A DNA stretch of 64,000 nt from Rhizobium sp. BK251. GTDB lineage: Bacteria; Pseudomonadota; Alphaproteobacteria; Rhizobiales; Rhizobiaceae. The position numbers were made by a program, and so were the translations under genes. The notes beneath the pieces are model-generated. The model ran no database searches and was not told where the DNA came from. It saw only the letters and a list, made by a program, of their open reading frames with translations. Within the stretch, counting starts at the first letter, position 1. The number at the start of each line of letters is the position of its first letter. This document shows positions 7,659-16,995 of this stretch, piece after piece. The DNA lies in the NCBI RefSeq assembly GCF_004345245.1, contig NZ_SLUQ01000004.1, forward strand, positions 62,001-126,000. The letters run 5' to 3'.

Positions 7659-7769
7659 GGAGCCCTCCTGATCGATTCGGCATCTGCATCTGTATATTAG
7701 GCCGGTTGTTACAGGATTGTGAAGTCCAATAAATTCAGTGTATAGCGGCAAAAAGGCGGGCGCTGCCAA

Positions 7770-8414
7770 TCAACCAATCGGGAGCACGTCGCGGCGCAGT
7801 TTCGCGGCATAGTACGCCCAGAAAAGCCTCGCGGCGACGGAGCGCCACGGGCTCCATCCTTCGGCAAGAACGGAGAGCACCTTCGGCTCGGGCCGCGCCT
7901 CGAGGCCGAGGCCTGCGCCGACAGCATTCTGCAGGGCGACGTCGCCGGCCGGGAAAATGTCGGCATGACCACCGCAGAACATCAGGTAGACCTCCGCCGT
8001 CCATGGGCCGATTCCCTTGATAGCGGTAAGCGCAGCGCGCGCTTCCTCCGGCGGTTTCAGCAAGAGCGACTGGAGATCGAGGCTGCCGGAAGCGACCGCG
8101 AGTGCCACGCGCGACAGCGTGTCGGCCTTGCCGCGCGAGAGGCCGAATTCGCGCCACGCCTCGGAATGCAGGGCCGCATAGGCCTCGGCCGTCAAGGCTT
8201 CGCCCTGCCCCTGCATCCTGCCCCAGATTGCACCGGCGCTGGCGCGCGACACCATCTGCGACACGACGATATGGGCAAGGCCGGCAAAGCCAGGCTCGGC
8301 AAGCCGAAGGGGCACCGGCCCGGCCTCCGAGACAATCTGCCGCAGCCGCGGATCGAGCCCGACCAGTGCCTCCAGGCCTTCCTCGATGTCCATCTCGTTC
8401 CGGATAATCCGCAT
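7770..8414 (-). CDS. DNA-3-methyladenine glycosylase II (AlkA-like, HhH-GPD)
   Basis: A 214-residue base-excision repair enzyme that removes alkylated purines. The helix-hairpin-helix is seen in LTAIKGIGPWTAEVYLMFCGG and is followed by the catalytic aspartate in FPAGDVALQNAVG. The N-terminal AlkA sugar-nonspecific domain is absent, as in the shorter bacterial versions. It is divergent from the gluQ gene with little space between, so promoters overlap. Start at 8414 is plausible; an internal ATG at 8393 is an alternative. Confidence 0.88.
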   Translation of the reverse strand: MRIIRNEMDIEEGLEALVGLDPRLRQIVSEAGPVPLRLAEPGFAGLAHIVVSQMVSRASAGAIWGRMQGQGEALTAEAYAALHSEAWREFGLSRGKADTLSRVALAVASGSLDLQSLLLKPPEEARAALTAIKGIGPWTAEVYLMFCGGHADIFPAGDVALQNAVGAGLGLEARPEPKVLSVLAEGWSPWRSVAARLFWAYYAAKLRRDVLPIG

Positions 8415-8470
8415 GAATGCCTTCGAAACTCAATCTTGGCCCGAAGGCCGAATCCGTGGCAGAAGAAAGC

Positions 8471-9352
8471 ATGATCGCCCCCGCCCGTCAAAAGCCGGTC
8501 TTTCGATTCGCGCCGAGCCCCAACGGGCCGCTGCATCTCGGCCACGCACTCTCCGCCTTCCTCAACCATGACATGGCGCGCGCTGCCGACGGCAGGCTTC
8601 TCCTTCGCATAGAAGACATCGACCAGAGCCGCTGCACACCCGAATTCGAAGCCGCGATCTATCGGGATCTCGAATGGCTGGGCATCGACTGGGAGAAGCC
8701 TGTGCGCAGGCAATCGGAGCACTTTGCCGAATACAGCTTTGCCCTGCGGCTGCTTGCGGATCGCGGGCTCGTCTATCCGTCCTTCATGACCCGCGGCGAG
8801 GTCAAGGCGCGCGTCGCAGCTTTCGAGGCGGATGGAAACATATGGCCACGGGACCCGGACGGGTCGCCACACTACCCGCCTGATGACCGGGAGCGGAGCA
8901 CCGAGGAACGCCTGCGGCTGCTCGATACCGGAATGAAGCATGCATGGCGGCTGGACATGCGCCGCGCGATTGCAGAAGTCCCTGCCGGTGTCTCCTGGAA
9001 CGAAACCGGCGACGGCGACAGGGGCACGATCGTCGCCGATCCCGCCATATGGGGCGACGTGGTGCTCTCGCGCTCCGATGCGCCCTCGAGCTATCATCTC
9101 TCGGTCGTGCTCGACGATGCGCTGCAGGGCGTCACCAATGTCGTGCGCGGGCTTGACCTCTATCACGCGACGTCGGTGCATCGGCTCCTTCAGGTGCTGC
9201 TCGGCCTGCCGCAGCCCAGCTATCACCATCACCGGCTCGTGCTCGGGCCTGACGGCAAGAAGCTCTCGAAGAGCCTCGGGGATACCGGCCTCGCCGAATT
9301 GCGGGGCGAGGGCGTCTCAGCGGCGGATGTTCGTCGCCTTGTCGGCCTCTGA
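8471..9352 (+). CDS. gluQRS: Glutamyl-Q tRNA(Asp) synthetase
   Basis: Paralogue of the catalytic half of glutamyl-tRNA synthetase; it loads glutamate onto queuosine in tRNA-Asp. About 293 residues, with no anticodon-binding domain. The nucleotide motifs are present: RFAPSPNGPLHLGHA (HIGH) near the start and GKKLSKSLGD (KMSKS) near the end. The zinc-binding cysteine cluster known in the E. coli enzyme is not seen; that region reads YPSFMTRGEVKARV. An ATG at 8417 is also in frame, but the one at 8471 leaves room for divergent promoters. The last 36 bases overlap the convergent brkB-like gene. Confidence 0.9.
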   Translation: MIAPARQKPVFRFAPSPNGPLHLGHALSAFLNHDMARAADGRLLLRIEDIDQSRCTPEFEAAIYRDLEWLGIDWEKPVRRQSEHFAEYSFALRLLADRGLVYPSFMTRGEVKARVAAFEADGNIWPRDPDGSPHYPPDDRERSTEERLRLLDTGMKHAWRLDMRRAIAEVPAGVSWNETGDGDRGTIVADPAIWGDVVLSRSDAPSSYHLSVVLDDALQGVTNVVRGLDLYHATSVHRLLQVLLGLPQPSYHHHRLVLGPDGKKLSKSLGDTGLAELRGEGVSAADVRRLVGL

Positions 9353-10240
9353 GCGCCGTGCCGCAGCGGCGTTCTGCGACGAGGAAAGCCCGCGCGCGAA
9401 GAGCCTGAGGACACGGAACTTCAGGAGCGCCGCATTGAGCTCTGCCCCAAGCAGGAAAATGACCCCGATCATGTAGAGAAACACCAGCACGATCATGACC
9501 GAGGCGAGGCCCGCATAGGTCGCCGTATAGTTTGCGAAGGTGGTCAGATAGTAGGCGAAGATGAGCGCGCCGGCGAACCAGCATATCAGCGTGAAGAGCA
9601 CACCCGGGATCACATCGAATATCCGCCGCCGCGCCGCAGGTAGCCAGAGATGGACGATGAGCAGCCCGGCCGTCAGCACGAAGAGCGTGCCGTAGATACG
9701 CCAGCTGAAGACGACTTCCAGGATGTCCGCAAGCCAAGGCAGCCACTGGCGCGCATAGGCAAGCGCGAGCGGCACGGCCACCAGCATGATGCTGATCGCC
9801 GCAAAGATCAGCACCGCGATAAGGACATAGCCGAGGCTCGCCAGGCGGGTGAGATACCACGGCCGCGTCTCCGCGACGCGATAGGCGCGGTTGAGGGCGA
9901 TGCGGAGAGCTTCCACGCCGTTGGAAGCGAAATAGGCAGCGAGCAGCACGGATACGGTGAGCAGGCCGCCGCGGGGGATCGTGAGGACTTGCAGGACCTG
10001 GTCGGCGAGCGGCTTGGCGATCGCCTCCGGCCAGGTATCGAAGATGAGGTGGATCGCCGTTGCCGAAAACTGGTCTGCTCCGAGAAATGTCGCAAGCGCA
10101 GTGCCGAAGATCAGGAAAGGGAAGACCGCAAGCAGGCTCGAAAGTGCCACATGGCTTGCCATTGCCCAGCCGTCGTCTTCCGTGAAGTGGCAGAATGCGT
10201 CATATGCCACTTTGTAGAGCGTACGGAGTATCGTCGGCAT
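9317..10240 (-). CDS. YihY/BrkB family inner-membrane protein
   Basis: A 307-residue membrane protein with about six hydrophobic segments. Early conserved parts are typical of the family: AYDAFCHFTEDDGWAMASHVALSSLLAVFPFLIF, then the FASNGVEALRIALNRAYRV segment, and late the YAGLASVMIVLVFLYMIGVIFLLGAELNA helices. Despite the old ribonuclease BN label, the family has no proven enzymatic role; membrane or envelope functions are suspected. The C-terminal tail is basic and polar. It converges on gluQRS with a 36-base overlap and is divergent from the SDR gene. Confidence 0.88.
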   Translation of the reverse strand: MPTILRTLYKVAYDAFCHFTEDDGWAMASHVALSSLLAVFPFLIFGTALATFLGADQFSATAIHLIFDTWPEAIAKPLADQVLQVLTIPRGGLLTVSVLLAAYFASNGVEALRIALNRAYRVAETRPWYLTRLASLGYVLIAVLIFAAISIMLVAVPLALAYARQWLPWLADILEVVFSWRIYGTLFVLTAGLLIVHLWLPAARRRIFDVIPGVLFTLICWFAGALIFAYYLTTFANYTATYAGLASVMIVLVFLYMIGVIFLLGAELNAALLKFRVLRLFARGLSSSQNAAAARRSEADKATNIRR

Positions 10241-10325
10241 TCCACCTCGCCTTGTCTCGACCGGGTCGATTGTGTCCTCGGCCCGAATATGGGAAACGAC
10301 TTCCTCTTTGTACAGGAATCAATCG

Positions 10326-11156
10326 ATGGCGGATCAACGCACCATCATCGTGACCGGCTGCTCCTCCGGCATCGGCGCCCATTGCGCACGTGCCCTGAAG
10401 GCCGCGGGCTGGCGCGTCTTTGCCACCGTGCGCAGGGCCGAAGACCTTGCGCCGCTCGAGAGGGATGGCATCGAGGCGCTGACTATGGACTATACCGAGC
10501 CGGAGAGCATATCCGCACTCGTTGCCACGGTTTCCGAACGCACCGGCGGACGCATCGATGCCCTCTTCAACAATGGTGGCTATGGCCAGCCCGGCGCCGT
10601 CGAGGATATTTCCACGGACATGCTGCGCGCCCAGTTCGAGACAAACGTCTTCGGCTGGCACGAGCTCACGCGGCAGGTGATCCCGTTGATGCGCCGGCGC
10701 GGCAGCGGCCGCATCGTGCAATGCTCCTCCATCCTCGGGATCGTGCCCTACCGCTTTCGCGGCGCCTATGCGGCCTCCAAGTCTGCTGTCGAGGGACTGA
10801 GCGTGACATTGCGGATGGAACTTCAGGGCAGCGGCATCCATGTCAGCCTGATCGAGCCGGGTGCGATCGCCTCGCGCTTCACGGCGAACGCGCTCACCCA
10901 TATCCGCGATATCGACATGGAAAACTCGCCGCACGCTGCCGACTACCGGCGCCAGATCGCGCGGTTGAGCGGCACCGGCCCGGTCAACCGCTACAAGCTC
11001 GGCCCGGAAGCAGTCTACGCCGCGCTCGACCATGCGTTGACGGCGAGAAATCCGAGGCCGCATTATGTGATAACGACTCCGGCAAAACAGGGTATACTCT
11101 TGAAAAGGTTACTTCCGGCCGGGCTGCTCTACCGCGTCCTGCGGTGGGTGGATTGA
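10326..11156 (+). CDS. Short-chain dehydrogenase/reductase (SDR)
   Basis: A 276-residue NAD(P)-dependent oxidoreductase. The Rossmann motif TGCSSGIGAHCARAL lies at the N-terminus, NNGGYG replaces the usual NNAG, and the catalytic Tyr-Lys pair is in YAASKSAVEGLS, after the Ser of CSSILG. The C-terminal part resembles SDRs acting on bulky alcohols. The frame extends upstream to 10272, but ATG 10326 directly precedes the cofactor site as usual. It is followed closely by a small membrane gene and the adenosyltransferase gene, probably as one transcript. Substrate unknown. Confidence 0.88.
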   Translation: MADQRTIIVTGCSSGIGAHCARALKAAGWRVFATVRRAEDLAPLERDGIEALTMDYTEPESISALVATVSERTGGRIDALFNNGGYGQPGAVEDISTDMLRAQFETNVFGWHELTRQVIPLMRRRGSGRIVQCSSILGIVPYRFRGAYAASKSAVEGLSVTLRMELQGSGIHVSLIEPGAIASRFTANALTHIRDIDMENSPHAADYRRQIARLSGTGPVNRYKLGPEAVYAALDHALTARNPRPHYVITTPAKQGILLKRLLPAGLLYRVLRWVD

Positions 11157-11176
11157 TACCAGGGGCTCAATTTTTC

Positions 11177-11380
11177 ATGTCCACCTTTACCTATATTCTC
11201 GCAATCATCGTCATGGGCCTCGTCGCGATCGTCCTGATCCGCGGCCTGTTCAACATGATGAAGGGCGGCGACGCGAACCTTTCCAACAAGCTGATGCAGT
11301 TGCGCGTGCTCCTGCAGGCAATCGCCGTCATTCTCATCATGCTGACACTGTGGCTGACCGGCGGCGGGCGGCCATCCTGA
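11177..11380 (+). CDS. Small twin-transmembrane (HIG1-like) inner-membrane protein
   Basis: A 67-residue protein with two hydrophobic helices (about residues 4-25 and 42-60) joined by a short loop containing GLFNMMKGGDANLSNKLMQLRVLLQ. This loop pattern is typical of the twin-transmembrane or HIG1-domain group, small proteins linked to respiratory complexes in mitochondria and common in alphaproteobacteria. It lies between the SDR and the adenosyltransferase genes with gaps of 20 and 12 bases, implying co-transcription. The role here is unknown. Confidence 0.8.
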   Translation: MSTFTYILAIIVMGLVAIVLIRGLFNMMKGGDANLSNKLMQLRVLLQAIAVILIMLTLWLTGGGRPS

Positions 11381-11392
11381 GGCGGGGCATTC

Positions 11393-11971
11393 ATGGTAAA
11401 GCTGAACAGGATCTACACCAAGACCGGTGATGACGGCACGACCGGCCTTGTCTCCGGGCCACGGCGGCTCAAGCACGACCTGCGGGTCGAGGCCTATGGC
11501 ACCATCGACGAGGCGAACTCCTGCATCGGTGTCGCGCGGCTGCACACGGCGGCGATGGGCGAACTCGATGAGATGCTGATGCGCATCCAGAACGATCTCT
11601 TCGATCTCGGTGCCGATCTTGCGACACCGGACACCGGCAAGCCGCTCGACTATGAACCGCTGCGCATCGTCGAAGCACAGGTCGCCCGTCTCGAACGGGA
11701 AATCGACGTGCTGAACGAGCGCCTCGAGCCGCTGAAATCCTTTGTGCTGCCCGGCGGAAGCCCCGCCGCAGCCCATCTGCATCTTGCCCGTACCATTGCG
11801 AGACGCGGCGAACGGCAGATGGTGGCTCTCGCCCGAACGGAAGGCGAGCAGGTCAGTCCGGCCGCGTTGAAATACATCAACCGGCTTTCCGACTTCCTCT
11901 TCGTCGCAGCCCGCCACGCAAATGATGACGGCAGGGCGGATGTGCTTTGGGTGCCGGGGAAAAACAGGTAA
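11393..11971 (+). CDS. Cob(I)alamin adenosyltransferase, PduO type
   Basis: A 192-residue enzyme that transfers the adenosyl group of ATP to reduced cobalamin, making adenosylcobalamin. The N-terminal ATP loop is clear (LNRIYTKTGDDGTTGLVSG), followed by the RVEAYGTIDEANSCIG helix and late FVLPGG and RRGERQMVALAR motifs. Length and order match the trimeric PduO/ATR family. It is the third gene of a tight cluster with the SDR and twin-TM genes. It fits the B12-making capacity suggested by cobS-cobT elsewhere in the window. Confidence 0.93.
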   Translation: MVKLNRIYTKTGDDGTTGLVSGPRRLKHDLRVEAYGTIDEANSCIGVARLHTAAMGELDEMLMRIQNDLFDLGADLATPDTGKPLDYEPLRIVEAQVARLEREIDVLNERLEPLKSFVLPGGSPAAAHLHLARTIARRGERQMVALARTEGEQVSPAALKYINRLSDFLFVAARHANDDGRADVLWVPGKNR

Positions 11972-12005
11972 GGTCCCGCCGCAAGCTCGCCGGGAGTAGG
12001 ACCTG

Positions 12006-12731
12006 ATGTTCATACCGCTGCACGATACCAATTCGCTCAAGCATATCCGGCTGCAATATGTGACGCTGGCGCTGATCGGCGCGAACATCGTTATCTGGTT
12101 CCTGACGGGCGTCATCGCAACCGTCCCTGTATACCAGGCTGCGGTCGTAGGCCTCGGCTATATCCCGGCCGTCGCTTTCGACTATGCCGAGCTCGCTCCC
12201 GGCCTTGCCATCGTGCCGGAAGCGGCCACCTATGTGACTTATTCCTTCCTGCACACCGGCTTCTTCCACCTTGCCGGCAACATGCTCTTCCTCTGGGTCT
12301 TCGGCGACAACGTCGAGGATGCGATGGGCCACCTGCGTTTCCTCGTCTTCTACCTGCTGTGCGCAGTGGCCGCCGCTCTTTTCCACGGCTTGCTCGGGCC
12401 TGTGTCGGAGGCGCCGCTGGTCGGCGCGTCCGGCGCGGTCTCGGGCGTCGTGACGGCTTACCTCATGCTGCATCCGCGCGTGCGGGTCTGGGTGCTCGTC
12501 TTCTTCCGCATCCCGCTGCCGCTTCCCGCCTTCATCCCGCTGCTCCTCTGGATCGGCCAGCAGTTCCTGATGCTGTTGATCGATCGCGGCGGGGACGTTT
12601 CCTGGGGTGCCCATGCCGGCGGCATCATTGCGGGCGCAGTTCTCGTGCTCGTCCTGCGCCGGCCGGGCGTGCCGCTCTTCGACCGGCGCCTTGTGACGCC
12701 GAGGGCGGCGCAGGTCCACACCTCAACCTAA
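12006..12731 (+). CDS. Rhomboid family intramembrane serine protease
   Basis: A 241-residue polytopic membrane protein. The catalytic dyad is intact: Ser142 in GASGAVSG and His203 in GAHAGG. The HLAGNMLFLWVFGDNVEDAMG stretch matches the conserved HxxxN helix of rhomboids. At least six hydrophobic segments are seen. Rhomboids cut transmembrane substrates inside the lipid layer; targets in rhizobia are unknown. The gene follows the adenosyltransferase gene after 34 bases, with a ribosome-binding site of GGAG type, and may share its transcript. Confidence 0.92.
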   Translation: MFIPLHDTNSLKHIRLQYVTLALIGANIVIWFLTGVIATVPVYQAAVVGLGYIPAVAFDYAELAPGLAIVPEAATYVTYSFLHTGFFHLAGNMLFLWVFGDNVEDAMGHLRFLVFYLLCAVAAALFHGLLGPVSEAPLVGASGAVSGVVTAYLMLHPRVRVWVLVFFRIPLPLPAFIPLLLWIGQQFLMLLIDRGGDVSWGAHAGGIIAGAVLVLVLRRPGVPLFDRRLVTPRAAQVHTST

Positions 12732-12872
12732 TCCATCCCGGCCACAATTTGCCTTTATGCGTCATGACGACGTTGTAATTGGGGGAAAAACGCGTATCCA
12801 TGTCGCCAATCGACAATCGGATAGGCGTCAAACAGCGCATTTTCCTGCAGACAGTTTTGAAGGAAGGGCCTC

Positions 12873-13622
12873 ATGAAGATACTCGTTCCCGTGAAGCGGG
12901 TGGTTGATTACAACGTGAAGATCCGCGTCAAGCCGGATGGTTCGGGCGTGGAACTTGCGAACGTCAAGATGTCCATGAACCCCTTCGACGAGATCTCCGT
13001 TGAAGAAGCGCTACGCCTGAAGGAAGCCGGCAAGGCCGAGGAAGTGGTCGTCGTGTCGATCGGCCCGGCAAAGGCCGAAGAGACGCTGCGCACTGCGCTC
13101 GCCATGGGCGCCGACCGCGCCATCCTGGTCGAGACAGACGACGCCGTCGAGCCGCTCGCGGTCGCCAAGATCCTCAAGGGTGTGGCAGACGCCGAGAAGC
13201 CGGGCCTGATCATCGTCGGCAAGCAGGCGATCGACGACGATTCGAACCAGACCGGCCAGATGCTCGCGGCCCTGCTCGGCACCGCGCAGGCGACGTTCGC
13301 CTCGAAGGTAGAGATCGGCGACGGCAAGGCGACGGTTACCCGCGAAGTCGACGGCGGTCTACAGACCATCGATATCAAGCTTCCGGCCGTGGTTACCACG
13401 GACCTGCGCCTCAACGAGCCGCGCTACGCCTCCCTGCCGAACATCATGAAGGCCAAGAAGAAGCCGCTCGACAAGAAAACGCCTGCCGATTTCGGCGTTT
13501 CGACAGCCGCGCGCCTCAAGGTGCTGAAGACCGAGGAACCCTCGGGCCGCAAGGCGGGCGTCAAGGTGAAGTCGGTCGCCGAGCTCGTCGAAAAGCTCAA
13601 GACCGAAGCCGGCGTCCTCTAA
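12873..13622 (+). CDS. etfB: Electron transfer flavoprotein, beta subunit
   Basis: A 249-residue subunit binding AMP in the ETF heterodimer, which takes electrons from acyl-CoA and other dehydrogenases and hands them to ETF-quinone oxidoreductase. It starts with [19 protein letters not shown], and the recognition loop with [16 protein letters not shown] and the ADRAILVE segment are typical. A good ribosome-binding site (GAAGGAAGGG) precedes it. It is followed by etfA after 24 bases and the pair ends in a strong terminator. Confidence 0.96.
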   Translation: MKILVPVKRVVDYNVKIRVKPDGSGVELANVKMSMNPFDEISVEEALRLKEAGKAEEVVVVSIGPAKAEETLRTALAMGADRAILVETDDAVEPLAVAKILKGVADAEKPGLIIVGKQAIDDDSNQTGQMLAALLGTAQATFASKVEIGDGKATVTREVDGGLQTIDIKLPAVVTTDLRLNEPRYASLPNIMKAKKKPLDKKTPADFGVSTAARLKVLKTEEPSGRKAGVKVKSVAELVEKLKTEAGVL

Positions 13623-13646
13623 GGTCAAGACAAGGGAGATATCATC

Positions 13647-14576
13647 ATGGCCATTCTTCTTCTGGCTGACCACGACAACAACCACCTCTCCGACCAGACC
13701 GCCAAGACGCTGACGGCAGCTGCCAAGATCGGCGGCGACGTGCATGTGCTGGTCGCCGGCAAGGGCGCCAAGGCTGCTGCCGATCAGGCCGCCAAGCTTT
13801 CCGGCGTCTCGAAGGTCCTGCTCGCCGAGAGCGACGAGCTTGCCCACAATCTCGCCGAACCGCTGGCAGACCTCATCGTCTCGCTGGCCGGTTCCTATGA
13901 GACCATCATCTCGGCCGCGACCTCGGTCGGCAAGAACGTCATGCCGCGCGTCGCAGCCCTGCTTGACGTCGCCCAGGTCTCGGAAATCATCGAGGTCGTC
14001 TCGCCCGATACCTTCAAGCGTCCGATCTATGCCGGCAACGCGATCCAGACGGTGCAGGCGACCGACGCCAAGAAGGTCATCACGGTCCGCACCGCCGCCT
14101 TTGCGGCCGCGGCCGAAGGCGGTTCCGCCGCCGTCGAGGCGATCCCGGCCGTCTCCGGTCCGGGCCTTTCGACCTTCGTCAAGGATGCGCTCTCGACCTC
14201 CGACCGCCCGGAACTGACCTCGGCCAGGATCATCATCTCCGGCGGCCGTGCGCTCGGCTCGGCGGAGAAATTCAAGGAAGTCATCCTGCCGGTCGCCGAC
14301 AAGCTCGGCGCTGCCGTGGGTGCCTCCCGCGCCGCCGTCGATGCCGGCTACGCCCCGAACGACTGGCAGGTCGGCCAGACCGGCAAGGTCGTCGCCCCAC
14401 AGCTCTACATCGCCTGCGGCATTTCCGGCGCGATCCAGCATCTCGCGGGCATGAAGGACTCCAAGGTGATCGTAGCGATCAACAAGGACGAGGAAGCGCC
14501 GATCTTCCAGATTGCCGACTATGGTCTGGTCGCCGATCTGTTCGAGGCGCTGCCTGAATTGCAAAAGGCGCTCTGA
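13647..14576 (+). CDS. etfA: Electron transfer flavoprotein, alpha subunit
   Basis: A 309-residue FAD-binding subunit of ETF. The C-terminal FAD site is well conserved: [12 protein letters not shown], then [43 protein letters not shown], then [23 protein letters not shown]. The N-terminal half pairs with the beta subunit. It forms an operon with etfB and feeds electrons from fatty-acid and amino-acid oxidation to the respiratory chain. The dehydrogenase gene downstream lies beyond a terminator and is likely expressed separately. Confidence 0.96.
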   Translation: MAILLLADHDNNHLSDQTAKTLTAAAKIGGDVHVLVAGKGAKAAADQAAKLSGVSKVLLAESDELAHNLAEPLADLIVSLAGSYETIISAATSVGKNVMPRVAALLDVAQVSEIIEVVSPDTFKRPIYAGNAIQTVQATDAKKVITVRTAAFAAAAEGGSAAVEAIPAVSGPGLSTFVKDALSTSDRPELTSARIIISGGRALGSAEKFKEVILPVADKLGAAVGASRAAVDAGYAPNDWQVGQTGKVVAPQLYIACGISGAIQHLAGMKDSKVIVAINKDEEAPIFQIADYGLVADLFEALPELQKAL

Positions 14577-14644
14577 GCATACGCACCGTAGTTTTTCGCA
14601 TCTGCGAATGACTGGAAAATTATCCGTTATCGGTCTATCACTCT

Positions 14645-14680
14645 TGCCGGGCAAACCTTTTGCCCGGCATATTATTTTTA
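14645..14680 (+). terminator. Rho-independent terminator of etfBA
   Basis: A perfect 11-bp stem (TGCCGGGCAAA / TTTGCCCGGCA) with a 3-base CCT loop is followed by TATTATTTTTA. It lies about 70 bases after the etfA stop. Confidence 0.85.
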
Positions 14681-14727
14681 AATGATGCAGCCGTGCCTTG
14701 GGGTGCGAGCAGCCTGGGGAGTTGGCG

Positions 14728-15609
14728 ATGAGTGCGGTGCTGAAGTCTATCGGTATTGTTGGCGCGGGCCAGATGGGATGCGGCATCGCCCATGTTTCAG
14801 CTGCTGCGGGCTACAAGGTCCACATCTACGACCTCAACCAGGAGCGCATCGAATCCGGGCTCGCCACCATCCACGGCAACCTCGCCCGGCAGGTGGCGAA
14901 CGGCAAGATGACGGAAGAGGAGCGCAAGGCGACGCTCGCCCTCATCAGCGGCTCGACCGACCTCAACGATTTCGCGCCGATGGACCTCGTCGTCGAGGCG
15001 GCGACCGAAGACGAGACGGTCAAGAAGAAGATCTACACGCTGGTCTGTCCGGTTCTGAAGCCCGACGCCATCCTCGCGACCAACACCTCCTCGCTTTCGA
15101 TCACCCGGCTTGCCGCGGCCACCGATCGTCCGGAACGCTTCATGGGCATTCATTTCATGAACCCGGTGCCGGTGATGAAGCTCGTGGAACTGGTGCGGGG
15201 CATCGCCACCGACGAACCGACCTTCGAGGCCGCCAAGGCCTATGTCGCATCGCTCGACAAGACCGCCACTGTGGCGGAGGATTTTCCGGCTTTCATCGTC
15301 AACCGCATCCTGCTTCCGATGATCAACGAGGCGATCTACACGCTTTACGAGGGCGTCGGCTCGGTCGACGCCATCGATACGGCGATGCGGCTTGGTGCGA
15401 ACCATCCGATGGGCCCGCTGCAACTTGCCGATTTCATCGGGCTCGACACCTGCCTTTCGATCATGCAGGTTCTGCACGACGGCCTGGCGGACTCGAAGTA
15501 CCGCCCCTGCCCGCTGCTCGTCAAATATGTCGAGGCGGGCTGGCTCGGCCGCAAATCCGGCCGCGGCTTCTACGACTACCGCGGCGAAGTACCGGTTCCG
15601 ACGCGCTGA
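14728..15609 (+). CDS. 3-hydroxybutyryl-CoA dehydrogenase
   Basis: A 293-residue NAD-dependent enzyme that interconverts 3-hydroxybutyryl-CoA and acetoacetyl-CoA. The N-terminal Rossmann motif is GIVGAGQMGCGIAHV. The catalytic region has the conserved HFMNPVPVMKLVE and DFPAFIVNRILLPMINEA, and the end has GWLGRKSGRGFYDY. Length is normal for the single-domain bacterial form. The ATG at 14728 follows GGGGAG; an ATG at 14698 is also in frame but falls before the fold. It follows etfBA, in line with fatty-acid or polyhydroxybutyrate metabolism, though a terminator separates them. Confidence 0.94.
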   Translation: MSAVLKSIGIVGAGQMGCGIAHVSAAAGYKVHIYDLNQERIESGLATIHGNLARQVANGKMTEEERKATLALISGSTDLNDFAPMDLVVEAATEDETVKKKIYTLVCPVLKPDAILATNTSSLSITRLAAATDRPERFMGIHFMNPVPVMKLVELVRGIATDEPTFEAAKAYVASLDKTATVAEDFPAFIVNRILLPMINEAIYTLYEGVGSVDAIDTAMRLGANHPMGPLQLADFIGLDTCLSIMQVLHDGLADSKYRPCPLLVKYVEAGWLGRKSGRGFYDYRGEVPVPTR

Positions 15610-15669
15610 AGCGTCAGAGAACGCCGTCGCATCCGCACGGCTGAACCCACACCCAGGGCTTTCAGAAAA

Positions 15670-15951
15670 TCATTCCCGAGTGTGCACACTCGCGGCCATA
15701 GCACCGGCGGTCTCGGTAAAGTCGTAGGTGACCGCTGACACATGCTGGGCGGAATTGCTTCGCTCCAGCGCGGCCAGCAGCAGTTCCTTTGTCTCGTAGC
15801 CAGCCTGGAAGAGATCGAACAGCGCCGACGCCGCACGGCAGGCTTCGAGACTGTTGGGGCTTTTCTTGCGAAGGTCGCACCATTCGGAGAGCGCCTCGAA
15901 CACGACGTTGATGTCGTCCTTGAAGCAAATGGCTTGGAGTAGGTTGGTCAT
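15670..15951 (-). CDS. Hypothetical protein (93 aa)
   Basis: A small, probably helical soluble protein of 93 residues with mixed charge. The middle has RAASALFDLFQAGYETKELLLAALERSN, which looks like two packed helices. No named motif, signal or membrane segment is seen. It is convergent with the dehydrogenase gene and has its own upstream gap. I do not recognise the family. Confidence 0.6.
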   Translation of the reverse strand: MTNLLQAICFKDDINVVFEALSEWCDLRKKSPNSLEACRAASALFDLFQAGYETKELLLAALERSNSAQHVSAVTYDFTETAGAMAASVHTRE

Positions 15952-16125
15952 TCGTCACCGCTCCGTTCAGGCAGAAGCACGTGACTTCCAAGCGGTCATC
16001 GCCAAAGAATGCCGACCGATGGCTGACTTTACCGCCTGCGGCTACGGCTGGCTATTAACTAAGACATAGAGGACTGAGCAAGCGCAGATATTTTAAGCGC
16101 AGGAGGCGTCCTCTTGCGACGCCGA

Positions 16126-16995
16126 TCACGGGGGACGGACCACCACGGTTGCCGACATGCCGGCGGCGAGTTCCACATCTGCGGGCACATCTTCCAGCGT
16201 GATACGCACGGGGATGCGTTGGGCGAGGCGGATCCATTCGAAATTCGGATCGACCGAGGCGAGAAGGCCGCCGCCTGCCCCGGTCGGATTGGCGATGGCA
16301 CGGCTCAATCCCTGGACCTTGCCGCGCAGGAGAAGCCCTCCTGCCATCAGGCGTATCTCGGCTTCGCTGCCCGCCTTGATCGCGGGAAGCTTGGTCTCCA
16401 TGAAATAGGCGTAGATGTAGAAAGACTCGCTGTCGACCACCGCCAGAACGCTATTTCCCTTGTTCGCGTAGTCACCGGCGCCGGCAGTCAGGTTGGTGAC
16501 GAAGCCGTTCACTGGAGAATGCACCGTACTACGCTGCAGATCGAGTTGCGCCGTGGCCAGTTGCGACTGGGCGACCTGCAACGCCGCCGAGGCCTCGGCC
16601 GCCTTGGCGCGCGACGTCTCCGCCGCCTCGGCCGATATGGCGCCCGAGCCGTTCGTTATCATCTCCGCGTCTCGGTCGGCGTCGTCCTGGGCGAGCTTCA
16701 GCGTCCATTGGCTCTCGGCGACAGTCGCCTGTGCCTGCTCGACTGCCAGGGTGAAGCGCTGCTGGTCGATGACGTAGAGCACGTCACCCTTTGCTACCTT
16801 CTGATTGTCGATGACGTTGATCGAGGTGATCGGTCCCGAAACGTCGGGAGCAACCTCGACGACCGTCGCCTGAACACGCGCATCCCGCGTCCAGGGGGAA
16901 AGCGTGTAGAAATTCCACAGCCACCAGCCTGCGAGCACTGCTGCCACCACGGCAGCGAGGGTCACGAGGACGCGCAGTGTCGCAATTACCGCCAT
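16126..16995 (-). CDS. HlyD-family periplasmic adaptor (AaeA-like efflux subunit)
   Basis: A 289-residue membrane-fusion protein. One N-terminal transmembrane helix (about residues 8-27) is followed by the split biotinyl-lipoyl domain (TRDARVQATVVEVAPDVSGPI ... NQKVAKGDVLYVID), a coiled hairpin rich in Ala/Gln, and a beta-barrel region. It would link an inner-membrane pump to the outer membrane. The gene overlaps the DUF1656 gene by 10 bases and follows the FUSC gene, giving the aaeX-aaeA-aaeB style set known for exporting aromatic acids. No LysR regulator is next to it. Confidence 0.92.
   Translation of the reverse strand: MAVIATLRVLVTLAAVVAAVLAGWWLWNFYTLSPWTRDARVQATVVEVAPDVSGPITSINVIDNQKVAKGDVLYVIDQQRFTLAVEQAQATVAESQWTLKLAQDDADRDAEMITNGSGAISAEAAETSRAKAAEASAALQVAQSQLATAQLDLQRSTVHSPVNGFVTNLTAGAGDYANKGNSVLAVVDSESFYIYAYFMETKLPAIKAGSEAEIRLMAGGLLLRGKVQGLSRAIANPTGAGGGLLASVDPNFEWIRLAQRIPVRITLEDVPADVELAAGMSATVVVRPP

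Noticed and set aside
9650..11160. Long plus-strand frame through the BrkB-like and SDR region
   Set aside because: Only its last 67 codons (from 11177) are a real gene; the rest is out-of-frame sequence.
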